From contig OY987299.1 in the NCBI GenBank assembly GCA_963920635.1, forward strand, positions 19,918,901 to 19,982,900: a stretch of DNA of 64,000 nucleotides, in the 5' to 3' direction. Every line of letters starts with the position of its first letter. The first letter of the stretch is position 1. This document shows, piece by piece, positions 49,921 to 61,186 of this stretch. The stretch comes from Pseudeuparius sepicola. Lineage: Eukaryota > Arthropoda > Insecta > Coleoptera > Anthribidae. The position numbers and the translations under genes were made by a program. Under the pieces are notes generated by a model. It was given only the letters and a program-made list of their open reading frames with translations. It did no database searches and was not told where the DNA came from.

Positions 49921-51089
49921 CGAGACCTTCGATAAAGACAGGCCATGGCGCACAAAAATCACCTGACCATCTTAGTCTGACGTTATATGTCATTTGTCAC
50001 ATTTGTCATATGTCATTTGTCACATTTGTCACTGAGAAGTTATAAATGTTCAGAGTTTTTTTAAACGTCTTAGTTTATATCTTAGAAACAAGTTTGTGTC
50101 TAGTGCGCGTGACTCCTGGCGGAGGGGAACCGCCCAGGTGTTATTATGGCCTCTGGGTGGGAGTGCCGTCCAGGAGTATTGGTGCCGCTCGCGCCGACGC
50201 GTGAGCGCTGTAAGGGGAATTCTCCCCCCAGAATGGACAGTGGAGCCTGAGACACAGACGGGTGAACTGCTTACGGGAGATCCGCGAGTTCAAACGGTCC
50301 GAGTGGCTGGAAGCCGTTCCCGTTGACCACGTTCGGGTTTGTGTATTTTGTATTCACCATTCACCTTGTGCGAAATAAATCAGTATTGTAACGTCCTCAA
50401 AAATTGTCGTTGTCGACCCACGCCCTGATACGGTTCCTATTCGGCCTTTCACGCTGCCAATCAACTGTGACCTCGTCAATATTTACAGTTTCCTGAGGTG
50501 AGTTTTCATTTTTATTTCGTAAAAAATAACCTAAATACCAAATATTGGGTCTGTTTATATTGTATTTATACTTATTACAAAAGCCAGGAAGAAAATGTCA
50601 CCATATCAACATTTGATTTGCCTCGGGATGAAAATTTGCGCCAAAAATGGATTCGTCAAATTCCAACTGAGATTTAATTTCTAAAAACCCTTAAGTATGT
50701 GTGGCTAACACATTTTTAAGAAAGTGAAACAATTAAAGTGGACAAATGTGTTGTGGGAGGAAAATACCTAAAGAGAATATCACCTAAGCTAAAGGAAGGT
50801 GCTGTCCCGATAATTTTTTAGAATGTGCCAAAATATTTGAGTGCAGTGCCGTTTAACTCTCAGACCAAAACAGCTGAGGCAGGTTGAAAATTTTGAAAAA
50901 ACAATTAGAGAAAGCCTAGATGCACAAAACCAATAATATTATAGATGAAAGAAAACTTGCCAAATTGTTACGAAATTTGTTTTTTCTACTTATCTCCAAA
51001 AATGCCTTTTATTATATGGGACTAAGTTGGTCACGTGACTACGCCATTATGCGTTAGCGCCATAGCCTGACTTTATCGTTTGCCTCGTC
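49921..51089 (+). mobile_element. THAP-containing TIR element, copy 1
   Basis: It starts CGATAAAGACAGGCCATGGC, followed by TCACCTGACC. It ends with GGTCACGTGAC, then GCCATAGCCTGACTTTATCG, the imperfect inverse. The same element lies inverted at 56297-57243. Internally there is a GC-rich block (50085-50340), a GAG|GTGAGT splice donor near 50495 and a decayed THAP domain (50588-50820). A tandem of TGTCATTTGTCACATT-like units lies at 49987-50033. THAP domains occur in P-type transposases and host THAP proteins, so a P-like origin is possible. Confidence 0.7.
50588..50820 (+). pseudogene. Decayed THAP-type zinc-finger domain
   Basis: One frame reads TFDLPRDENLRQKWIRQIP, then VWLTHF, then LKEGAVPIIF. 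These correspond to the FPxDxxLRxxWxxxI helix, the CxxHF zinc-ligand block and the AVPTIF box of the THAP domain (C2CH DNA-binding finger), in the right order. The Cys of the CxxHF block is Trp here, and three in-frame stops interrupt the frame, so it cannot be functional. The first Cys pair is not visible. A splice acceptor-like ACAAAAG precedes the frame. Confidence 0.7.
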
Positions 51090-53900
51090 TAAAACGCTGA
51101 TTGTTTCAATTTTAGCATTGTTGTCAATTTCCTGTTTATCTGTTCTTACGTTTTTTATTTGTCAAAAAACTTCATATTTCAAATTTTGAATGGATGACTG
51201 TAATCTTGGATATGTGGATCATAATTTCGACAACAGAGCAAATCGGGACGTTCTGTCATTGATTCCAAATGTGGTGGGATATTTAAGTATTGCTATTACA
51301 GCTTTTTTTAGCCAATAAAAAGTTGTGTGTTACCTTACCGAAAAATCGGGCTCTGCTACATGAAAGTACATCTTATTGCATATGTTCTTTCTTTTGAATC
51401 ATACAAATTACAAAACTTCAACCTAGTGAAAAAGGCCCATTGTGTTTTTGTATAGTAATAAGTTATTGTGTGGGTTTAATAATATATATTTTATTTCTGT
51501 TGCGACACCGCATCAGAAATGAAAATATTTCTTATGAAATATAAATTATTATGCATTTTCGCTAAATATATAAGGACACTTTCTTCTTGGAATTAATATT
51601 ATTGAGATTAACCATAGCCAGGAAAAAGTCAATTTTCCATTTTTTTTTTGTTAAGAAATAAGTTAGCTCACCTCCGTACCTCCGCCAATGAATAATAATA
51701 AAATTCTTTAGTGTATTTAAGAAATAGTTATTCGACCTTATTTGGATAAATTCTCAAAATTTCATTAACATGACTCACTTATTTTAGAAGATATGAAGTA
51801 AAAAGTTTAACGCCTTGTACATTGGGTTTTCATACAGTGAAGTGTCCACGTTAAAATATTTTTTATTATACTTATGGCATTTATTTTGCAAGATTTATCT
51901 TTATTTCTGTGAAAAGAAAATAGTAACTTGACCACTTATCTTGATTGGAGGGAATGTCCGAAATAAAAATAATAAACATTTTACGACAAAACGGAAATAA
52001 TAAAATCTATACGGAAAGACATAATTTTTATGGGTGTGTAATAATATTATGTCAGTAGGGCCTTGGTCGTAACAATAAAATGTGTCATCGTAACAGGAAG
52101 TAGTAGAGATTGCTTATCGGCGTGTTCTAACGTGTTGAACACGTTAGTTTTTGTGGGTGGAGAATTTGTTTTGGCTTATAAAATAACCCAAAAGGTTTGG
52201 AAACTTAAGGGAGGAAGGTAATCGTGGTAATTCGCTTACTCGTACACATAGGAATAATCTTTCAGCAAACAAAAAAACCTGGATCCATTTCAGCCGAATA
52301 AAAGCAGCTGGTATTTTTCAGGCGAATGAGTCCGTGGTGGGGGCTTGGGGTTTAGCGAACGGTAAAAAATTTACGCATATTGCGAAAACACTTTCTGCTG
52401 GAAGCACAAGACCTCATAACTGTTTCCACTAGGCACGAGAAAAGAGCAATCAAGAATTTCGGGTAAGTGCGGCAACGTTGCGCCAATTCTACGGCTTCTC
52501 AAATCAACAACTTCCCCCACATTCCCTCATACCAACCCGCTCCTCCCCGTAGAAAATAAAAATTGCTTTGACTGACGTATTAATATGCCAGTCAACGAAA
52601 ATAGGTTAAATCGCTGAATTATTATTATAATTTATAAGTGGATTTAAGATTTTACAGTGTTCCTTGGTGTTTTGAGATTCACGTAACGTGAAATTGCGCA
52701 GATTTTATGCCTTTGGTAAAAGTGGTATTAGTTAAATAAGGTACCAGTAGGTATGTCTAAGTATGAGATTGTGTTATTATAGAAGAATCTTGTAGTGTTT
52801 TTTTAATTGGTTTATTACACATCTTTATCTTAACCGCGAACCAAAACTTTGATTTATTGAGAAATAAAAAAATCCAAGAGTGGTTTTAGAGGATTTTCCG
52901 TCGATTTCGTTGATTCTACAGCCGTCCCGTTTCTCGAAAGTGGTTAATCGTGAATCGGGAAATTCTCTTAGCAATCGGATTTTGAAGGTTCTTTTTGGTA
53001 CGGGAGGAAAGTACGATACCCAATTAAGAGATTTACCACCTCCTTCGATTTTTAGAACGGCTCTATTCGAGGTTGTCGAAAAACTTTTGAGAAAAAAGCC
53101 GCCAATATCCGTGGGCAAGGTTGTAATATTTTCCACTATTATTCAGGCAATCTAAGGCCAACCCAATGACGTCAAAACCTATAGACGTGGTGTCCCATTG
53201 TTAAAATGCCCTTTATTTTGACTCCAAGATTAAAAAATATATCCATACTACTCTAAAAACATGCTACAAACAAAGACAGAAAGTCAACCATCAACCAACT
53301 ATACACCCGGTGATTCCCGGTTATAGTTCCTCCAGAATCACACTTAGATATCGTTATCTATTATAATATGAAATCAGTTTTTTATTATCTGTTTTAGCAA
53401 TAATGAAAGATGGGGTTTTTCGGGCTAGCGCACGGAAACAGCGCATGGAAAAACTTTCCGTGCGCTGAATAATACCGAAAATGTGGCTTTAAAATAGAAA
53501 TATGCAGCAAAGTAAAGTAAATTTAAGTAACTCTATATGCTCTCTGATATTTAACATGTACCTATTTTGTATTTTAATTCGTAAGTGTTTCAATATTTAG
53601 ATACATTTCTGTAATATTTTTGACGTTTTATTCACCTTATCTGACAATAACTAATTTACAACAAAGCACCTTTGAAATAATTTGAGAGTAACCATGGGAA
53701 CGCATCATACATACCAAACACTATATTGTCTGCATTGTTTATTTTTTGTCAATTAAATGTTTTATAATATGCCGATAAAATGTTTTAATTTTCCGTTTTC
53801 AAAGATGTATAATAAAAAAATATCGTTCATTACGCGTCCAGAAATAGATGTTTCCGTGCTTGCATCACTTCCCGTGTTCGGCTGCGCCTCACACGGGAAT
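51090..53900. other. Spacer between the THAP elements
   Basis: AT-rich DNA. Overlapping open frames at 52825-53136 (minus) and 52880-53155 (plus) are unusually long for this composition but match no domain. A perfect 12-bp hairpin, AGCGCACGGAAA and TTTCCGTGCGCT, lies at 53427-53466. TCCCGTGT and ACACGGGA near 53871-53899 form a smaller one. Confidence 0.4.
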
Positions 53901-53903
53901 TTG

Positions 53904-54330
53904 TCACGCGCGCACAGAAAAATCTTTATTTCCAGACTCGTAATGAAATATACTATTTCTTTTTGTTTTTTTGGCGTATCGCTCAATAACCCGCGAAACA
54001 TCTACATTTATTTCTCTGTGGGTAAATAGCAGTACCATTCCTACTAATCGCTCTTCGCCCATAGTGGAGCGTAACCAAGTTTTCAGTATTTTCAATGAAG
54101 AAAAGCTTCATTCTGCTGAGGCAACACTAATTGGCAGAGCAATTAATATGTGTAAATTTTTTTTTATAGTAGGAAATATGTCTTCATCTCAGTCTTTATA
54201 ACTTGTAAGGATATCACAAATATTATTGTCGACTCTACATGTTTTTTGCCATAAATCTAACTCTCCTTGCAAATTAATTTTTATTACTTCGTCAGACTCT
54301 TGACTAAATTTACCTAAATATAGAGTTGAG
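53904..54330 (-). pseudogene. hAT transposase C-terminal remnant
   Basis: The minus-strand frame contains FPTIKKNLHILIALPISVAS, then AE and a stop, then SFSSLKILKTWLRSTMGEER and a tail ending in INVDVSRVIERYAKK. This is the hAT C-terminal dimerisation region, with its LPVxxAxAERSFSxLKxxKTxLRSxM core, followed by the HRxIxVDxxxVIxRFA tail common in ZMYM1-like and Buster-like hAT proteins. The Arg of AERSFS is a stop codon and a second in-frame stop lies about 30 codons upstream. Upstream residues (GKFSQESDEVIK, then LDLWQKT) also fit. The rest of the protein is missing. Confidence 0.85.
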
Positions 54331-54344
54331 AAATTGGACATTTG

Positions 54345-54487
54345 ATGGGCTTGGGGGGGGGGTAATTACCCCCTGTACCCCCTTGGGGGGTAATTACCCC
54401 CTGTATCCCCTGTACCCCCCTTGGGGGGTAATTACCCCTGTACCCCCTTGAGGGGGGGGTAATTACCCCCTGTACCCCCCCTTGAAT
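54345..54487. repeat. G/C minisatellite with TAATTA cores
   Basis: Four copies of GGGGTAATTACCCC, each a perfect palindrome, are separated by CTGTACCCCCTT-like spacers. The array is next to the hAT remnant and may be part of that element's G-rich subterminal region. Confidence 0.9.
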
Positions 54488-54687
54488 ACGCCCTTGTATA
54501 TTACATACCGAGGCAGAAACCTTTCATCGCAGCTGAGGTCTACTTACCACTTTTTTGTGGTATCATGCTCTATGAAGAGCATGATAATTTTCATTTAAAA
54601 TATATGTAATTACAAGTTGAGAGAATATTTATTGTCTCAAATAATATTGTTAGATACATAGTGAGTGAGATTTTGTATGTACCTATA

Positions 54688-56131
54688 CAATGTGTCCCGG
54701 ATAAGAATGAACAAGAGAGATAAAACAACGGTTAAATGGGGAACAAGCTGCGCAATTTTGAGGTCAATAAAATGGTACAAACAGATTTCTAATATCTTTT
54801 TTCGTTTTTGAGTTATTTTGAAAAAAGTGAAATTTTGCGTTTTCGATTTTATTTTTTCTGAAGTTGTTATTACAGATAGGAAAAAAAGAAAGACACTTTC
54901 TTATGGCACTTTTTAACGGGCTTTAAAAGGGGGTTTTTAGATTTGTTCTACAACATTTCGTTTTTGAGAAACCATCTTCAACTTTATTTTTTTAAATACG
55001 GACCTGCTTTTTTTGCAGATTTTGAAAACACTTTTCAATGAAAATACCATGATGCCTGACAGGAAATATTTTTTAAATGTTTTGAGACAATTATACTGAA
55101 AATTCCTTTTTTCCATTCATTTTTTTCTAATGCAGCCCTGTATAATAAGAAGTCTAAATATTAATCTGTATTGTCAACAATTTACCTTACAAGACTAATA
55201 ACAGTCACATAGGATGATAGGATAATAAAAAATAAATAAAAATCCTCCACCTAGAAAGCTTTGAAACAACGAAACCTACCCCTTGTCATTTGTAATAACT
55301 CCCACTATGTCATTTAGTTAATAATTTGTATTATTAGAAATGGAGGGTGCGTTTTCAAATGACGACAAATTTAATATGTTAGCATGTTATATCTTGTGTC
55401 ACAGAAATAGTGTAAAGGCGGAACGAATGTATTGTTGCAATTAATTAATGGCAAAAGTTCTTGGTTTCATTGGCTTAAAGCTTTCTTCTCACGATTAGAA
55501 AAAGCGGAGAATTTACTCAGAAACACAATGCGACACTGTTTGCTGTACAACAACCTCGACAACAACAGAGGAAAACACTAACCAGGCAGGGTCATATTTA
55601 AAAATATTAAATTTTCGAAGTAAAAATAAACTGTAAGTTAAATTGTTGACAATCTTGATTAATATTTAGACTTCTTATTATTAAATACAGGGCCGCAATA
55701 GAAAAAAATAATTGTCTCAAAATATTTTAAAAATAGTTCGTGTCATTCATCATGGTGTTTGCAATGAAAAGTGCTTTCAAAATCTGCAAAAAAATCCAGG
55801 TCCGTATTTAAAAAAATAAAGTCGAAGATGGTTTCTCAAAAACGAAATGTTGTAGAACAAATCTAAAAACGCCATCTTAAAGACCGTTAAAAAGTGCCAA
55901 GTGTTTTTCTTTTTTTTCCTATCTGTGATAACAACTTCAGAAAAAAATAAAATCAAAAACGCAAAATTGTACTTTTTACAAAATAACTCAAAAACGAAAA
56001 AGATATTAGAAATCTGTTTGTACCATTTTACTGGCCTTAAAATTGCGCAACTTTTTCCCCATTTAACCGTTGTTCTGTCTCTCACCGTTTGTAAGATCCC
56101 CATGCTGTTCATTCTTATCCGGGACACATTG
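54688..56131. repeat. Longest palindrome in the window, about 1.44 kb
   Basis: It begins TA|CAATGTGTCCCGGATAAGAA and ends TTCTTATCCGGGACACATTG. The arms match through long blocks such as ATGGTACAAACAGATTTCTA and its inverse near 56005-56024, and GAAGTCTAAATATTAATC and its inverse near 55659-55676. The central 0.5 kb (55200-55640) is not paired. It lies between the two THAP elements. Confidence 0.88.
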
Positions 56132-56296
56132 TTTAATTACTTATTTGTAACTAAATTATTTAAACTGAAAACGCCTATTCCTTATATCATTTTTTCGCCA
56201 GCTCTTGAAAGGAAAAGCCAAACGCCTTATTTCGCTCAACTTCTCGGAGAGATGAAAGCAACCGATGTACTTTCTCTTTTAATAAATCACGACAGA

Positions 56297-57243
56297 ACGA
56301 GGCCAACGATAAAGACAGGCCACGGCGCTAACGCATAATCGTGTAGTCACGTGACCAACTTAGTTCTATATAATGAAGGGCATTTTTGGAGATAAGTAGA
56401 AAAAACAAATTTCGTAATAATTTGGCAAGTTTTCTTTCATCTATTACATTATTGGTTTTGTGCATCCAAGCTTTCTCTAATTGTTTTTTCAAAATTTTCA
56501 ACCTGCCTCAGCTGTTTTAGGCTGAGAGTTAAACGGCACTGCACTCACAAAATTTTGGCACATTCTCAAAAATTGTTGGGACATCACCTTCCTTTAGCTT
56601 AGGTGATATTCTCTATAGGTATTTTCCTCCCACAACACATTTGTCCACTTTAATTATTGTTTCACTTTCTTAAAAATGTGTTAGCCACACATAGTTAAGG
56701 ATTTTTTAGAAATTAAATCTCAGTTGGGATTTGACGAATCCATTTTTGGCGGAAATTTTCATACCGAGGCAAAACAAATGTTTGTCATGGCGACACTTTC
56801 TTCCTGAACTCGCGAATCTCCCGTAAGCAGTTCACCCCTCTGTGTCTCAGGCTCCACGCTCCACTGTCCAATACTGTCCCATGTCCATAATAGTCCATTC
56901 CGGGTTCCCTATTCTGTGGTTCGGGGGAGAATTCCCCTTACAGCGCTCACGCGTCGCGTCGCGTCGGTGCGGGCGGCACCAATACTCTTGGACGGCACGA
57001 CTCCCACCCAGACACCCAGAGGCCATCCTGGCGGTTCCCCTCCGCCAGGACATACGCGCACTAGACACAAACTTGTTTCTAAAATATAAACTAAGACGTT
57101 TAAAAATACTTTAAACATTGAAAACTTCTCAAAACCCAAGCTGCCGCTTTCAGTTATGTGACAAATGACATGTAACGTCTGACTAATGACTAATGGTCAC
57201 GTGATTTTTGTGCGCCAGGACCTGTCTTTATAGTAGGCCTTGA
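56297..57243 (-). mobile_element. THAP-containing TIR element, copy 2 (inverted)
   Basis: Inverse of copy 1. The inner end is CGATAAAGACAGGCCACGGC with GTCACGTGACC, and the outer end is GGTCACGTGA with CCTGTCTTTATAG. It carries the same GC-rich block (about 56820-57060) and a decayed THAP region (56560-56803, minus) with GDVPTIF in place of the AVPTIF box. It is about 0.2 kb shorter than copy 1. Confidence 0.7.
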
Positions 57244-57687
57244 CGACAGAAGAAATTGCGTAACCTCGCAGGCCCCCTCTACCGCTTCCATCCTGCGACT
57301 ACTGTCAATAGATAGCCGAATGGGGCCTCGCCGAGGCAAGACTCGCGATAGCGATAAAAACTCGATCAGGAGACGCGGAGACGCGCAGAAACGTGCCACC
57401 ATTTGCATAATTTATCAAGACGCCCTCGACGTCCCCCAAGGCGCCCTTAAACGTTTTTTGTGACCGCCCCACAATTACCGAAAGTCCATTTCTTGTAAGC
57501 GGCCCACGACGTCTTAACGAAAGTGGCGGCGATGCCAAGTTGTCTAATTTTACGGAGCTTAAAAATCATCCACGAAAAAGAAAATGAATGAATCGACTGT
57601 AGATTTAGGGAACTAAAAACAACTTAAAAAAACAGTTGAAGTTGAGAATCCGTAGACCATTCGTTGGTTATCATTTTAGGCGCCGCT
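57244..57687. other. GC-richer stretch
   Basis: CpG-rich DNA at about 57250-57540 with overlapping minus-strand frames and no recognised domain. It could be conserved host DNA interrupted on both sides by transposons. Confidence 0.3.
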
Positions 57688-59215
57688 TTAATAATAATAA
57701 TAATAATAATTTATTTCCAAATATATACACGTACAGAAATTAACAAACGGTATATAAGAAAAAACTTAGTTTTCAGAGGAAATAAGAAAAAAGAAAACCG
57801 GCTGAAACCATTGAAGGTTTGTGCGCAGGCTAGTATTCTTCATTATATATACTCGCATGACTTATGCCATAATTTTGTCTTACCCTAAAACCCTAAAACA
57901 TTTTTTTAATAAAAAAGTGAACAAAAAATATAAAAAAAACGCAAAAAAAAGGACTAGAAAAAACTAAAAAGTACCTACCCAAGCACAATGGAAAAATTGA
58001 AAAAAAAAACAACTCATATCTATATAGTATAATCTAATAAAATATCTCAACTAATGCCGCAGTGGTTATGTTCAGAGATTGAGGTAAATAGACTTATATC
58101 TTAAGTGAACAATAATTGTAGTCAGTACTTGCGTACCTATCGATTTATCATTGTATAGAAATATGCACGCCGAGTAGATAAAATCCAATTAGTTAAGGCT
58201 TTTTTGCAACTTTTCATTTGTAACGATGCTCTTATTTCTTCAGGTATTTGACAATACATATAAGGACCAAGGCATGAGAAGGATTTTTGGCTTTTTGTTT
58301 TATTCATCTTAAGAGTTTTAGTTTTAGATTTTATTTTATATCGAGTGTTATGAATATGACTTATAGTATTTAGTGAATTTCTTTTCTTGTGTTGTACAGT
58401 GAGAATTCTTAGACAGTAAATTTGATATATATCTATAGGAGGCCACTCTCTTTATAGAGTTTATCAGAAAGGTAAGTGTTTGTTTTTTGCAACAAAATTT
58501 TGAAAAACCTTTTCTGGATAATTTCTAATTGATTAATATTTGTTTTATGTGCAGAACCCCATACGGAAATGCCATATTGCAATAGGGAATAAGCCAATGC
58601 AAAATACATTGTCCTTAATATTAATAAGACCATCTATACGGATGTCCCATTTTAGAAACTGTTCTATCTCTATACCAAGATATTTGATATGACTCACTTG
58701 TTCTATATTTGTTGGCGGGTTAGAGTCTTGTTTAATTTTGAGATTTCCAAAATGAGGCATTCTTCTTTTATCGCAGCTGAAAGCAATACACGTTGTTTTA
58801 TCAAAGTTTATGGTTAATGACATTTAGTCAAACCATTTTTTTATCGTATCTAGTGCATATTGCGCTTTTTCCTTTGTTTCTCTCCAAGTTTGCCCACTAA
58901 ACTTAACTACCGTGTCATCTGCAAACGAGGAAATGTCAGTCTAAATCCTACCTATCGAGAAGGCCATTTATATAAATAGAAAATAAAATCGGGGCAAGTA
59001 CAGTTCCTTGAGGGACACCAAATTTCACAACACCGACAGTACTCATGACATTTTCAATCTCTACAAATTGCATTCTTTCACCCAAATATGTTCGCATAAG
59101 ATCAAGAGCTATTCCTCTGAAGCCAAGGCCCTCGATGGAGTCAATTAATATTTCGTGATCCACGGTACTTGTATGGATTGCTTCTAGGATTAGGTTTTCA
59201 ATTTAAGGACTAGAG
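57688..59215 (-). mobile_element. 5'-truncated non-LTR retrotransposon (LINE)
   Basis: Read on the minus strand, the element runs from a broken reverse transcriptase (about 59215) to a 3' UTR that ends AAATAAATTATTATT with a (TTA)n tail (complement at 57688-57711). The 5' end is truncated, as usual for target-primed insertions. No target duplication was identified. Confidence 0.8.
58138..59212 (-). pseudogene. LINE reverse transcriptase C-terminal half, frameshifted
   Basis: The first frame (from about 59212) has STVDHEILIDSI, then GVPQGTVLAPILFSIYINGL, the classic RT motif block of non-LTR elements. The next frame has SSFADDTVVKF, which includes the catalytic FADD. Then a stop, then MSLTINFDKTTCIAF, IKYLGIEI, QYGISVWGSA and IQKRFFKIL. 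The last frame has HNTRYKIK and GPYMYCQIPEEIRAS and ends in a stop at 58138-58140. At least three frame changes and one in-frame stop show it is dead. The clade (Jockey, CR1 or another) cannot be decided. RT motifs before DHEIL and the endonuclease are missing. Confidence 0.85.
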
Positions 59216-59358
59216 ACTGTTTGTTATCTAATGTTCGTTGTGAAAATACACACATCAAAACAATCTAAGGGACACGGATACAAATTATGAAATAAAACAC
59301 AATTTCCTGCCATATACTTTTTTTATATTAAAGCTGTACTCAAAAAAATAAACTTATA

Positions 59359-59856
59359 CAGTGACCGGCAGAAAGTTGGACACAAATGGAAAACTTTTTT
59401 ATTATTAATTACTCAGAAAATTTTATTTTTGATAAAACTTGGTGCATCATTTCAAACTCAAAACACACACATCAAAATTTAAATATATCTTTTTGGATAC
59501 GAGGTAGATTCAAAAATGTAAAAATAACTCAAGATTAAAGTAGGTAGGTACCCTTATTTTTTAAAATACGGCAAAAAGTTACTTACAAAAGTTGTTTGGA
59601 ATCAAAGGTGGATGTCAGATTTAAAGTCACAGCCACCTAGCCAAAAACAAAAAGAAATTTAACTTTTGTGTATTTTATTCGACCACCCTGTGTATGACAA
59701 AAAAATAATATACCGCAAGCGCAACTTATCATCGGATAACACATGAATTTGCTACTAAACTTTAATTTTGTTCGATTATCAGCTAGAAATTTAAATTAAT
59801 CGAAATCAGAGTTTAAAAATATTAAATTTTTGTGTCCAACTTTCTGCCGGTCCCTG
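59359..59856. mobile_element. CAGTGACCGGC-type MITE, 498 bp
   Basis: The left end TA|CAGTGACCGGCAGAAAGTTG and the right end CAACTTTCTGCCGGTCCCTG|TA are inverses with few changes. The interior has no protein. A truncated relative begins at 13868. It lies 118 bp from a Tc1-like transposase, but that gene is outside its ends. Confidence 0.88.
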
Positions 59857-59973
59857 TATGTGTCAAACTTCACAAAAAAAAACGAGGAAATTCTTCAAAT
59901 TTACATAGTAATTATGTAATTATGTTTTTGCAACACATAATAACCAACAATAAAGCAACATTATAAATAATAA

Positions 59974-60830
59974 TTAATACAGAGGATTACCACCGCGACT
60001 GTTAACAACCGCTCTACATCTACGAGGCATACTCAGACTTAGGTTGTCAATGCCATGTTGTTCGATGGCGTTCCATTTATTTGAAAGACACTTGAATAGT
60101 TTTTGGTCAGTTTGAAACACAATATTTTCACCAAAAGTCTTCGTCCGAGCATATCTCATAAGGTCAGAGGTTTGAGAAGGCCAAGGCAAAACATTAATTT
60201 CATTGTCCTGCAGAAATTCGCGCACGACACTTGCTGCATGGGAAGGCGCATTGTCGTGCATTAGTTGCAATTTTGGTCCAATTCTCTCAGCATATTTGAC
60301 AACAATAGGTTCAAGAGTAATGTTTTGATAATCATTGGAATTCAGATACCGCTCCAACCAAACGAGATTAGTTTTTCCGCTGATGTTGATACCGCCCCAT
60401 ACCATGATCGTACCTCCTCGAAAGGTATGAACCGCTCGAACAGCTGCAAGGCGTTCTGCATTTCCAGGACACTCCACACGCGATGCCTCCTTGAATCTGG
60501 CCGAAGTCCAAATCGGGGCTCATCAGAAAAGAAAATTGGAGTACATTCCTGCTGGTGCCAATTTAAATGTTCTTGTACCCACTGTAAACTGGTTTTGAGA
60601 TTTCCTCGTGATAATGCTGGAACTCTTACAGGCCGGCGGTCAGTAATGTGATCTTCGTGGAGCCCTTTTCGGATAGTTTAGTCACTAACCCGTACATATG
60701 TGTATTTTGCAGCTGAATAACCAATTTCGAAACAGTGATACTGCACTCTCCCAAGGCTAGCAATTTTAGAAATGTATCCTGAATTGAGGTAGTTACCCTT
60801 GTACGCTACCTATGATGTCTCTGCATCATA
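59974..60830 (-). pseudogene. Tc1-like transposase, frameshifted and lacking third catalytic acid
   Basis: On the minus strand, N-terminal pieces (about 60830-60640) give VRVSD, stop, TIRKGLHEDHITDRRPVRVP. Then WVQEHLNWHQQE and FFSDEPRFGLRPDSRRHRVW, the first Asp block. A one-base deletion near 60473 changes frame. The next frame gives RGGTIMVWGGINISG and LQLMHDNAPSHAA, the second Asp block, then LPWPSQTSDL. Where family members have NPIEHxWD, the sequence jumps to DMLGRRL in another frame, so about 20 bases with the third acidic residue are deleted. The C-terminus MPRRCRAVVNSRGGN is conserved. The enzyme would cut and paste TA-flanked DNA, but this copy is inactive. Its own terminal repeats are not found. 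Confidence 0.88.
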
Positions 60831-61186
60831 AAATGTTTAAAATCAAACCAAACTTGCCCAGCACTGAATGATAAATACCTATTAAATTAAAAAGGTTTTT
60901 CGTTTGAATTTAAAAAAAATCTGCAATGTTTTTTTTAATACGTTTGCATTATCTGTTGCTAGAACTGCTCATAGTCGTACTAATTTTTTAAAATATATAA
61001 ATACGAAATAATTAAGAAAAAATGCACATTTTTGTATTTGTCCCGTATATTCTTTTGATGTGTGTATATGTATATAGAATCTCTTTCAAAGCTTATCAAG
61101 GTAGTAAAATATCATTCAAATTCAGGTGTATGACAAATTTCGGTTCGGCCTATTATATGTATTATTGCAAACACAACACCGCTACA
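60831..61186. other. Unassigned stretch
   Basis: Possibly the 5' region of the Tc1 remnant. No terminal repeat was identified. Confidence 0.3.

Noticed and set aside
55777..56338. 116- and 145-codon frames on opposite strands
   Set aside because: They lie mostly within the right arm of the 54688-56131 palindrome, and matching frames appear in the left arm. No domain is present.
56842..57139. Possible host gene from several long frames
   Set aside because: All frames lie in the GC-rich block shared by the two THAP elements, so they are element sequence.
60265..60651. 128-codon plus-strand frame
   Set aside because: It is the antisense shadow of the Tc1-like transposase.
59359..60830. One complete Tc1 element made of the 59359 MITE and the transposase
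   Set aside because: Both MITE ends lie left of the gene and no matching right end occurs beyond it.
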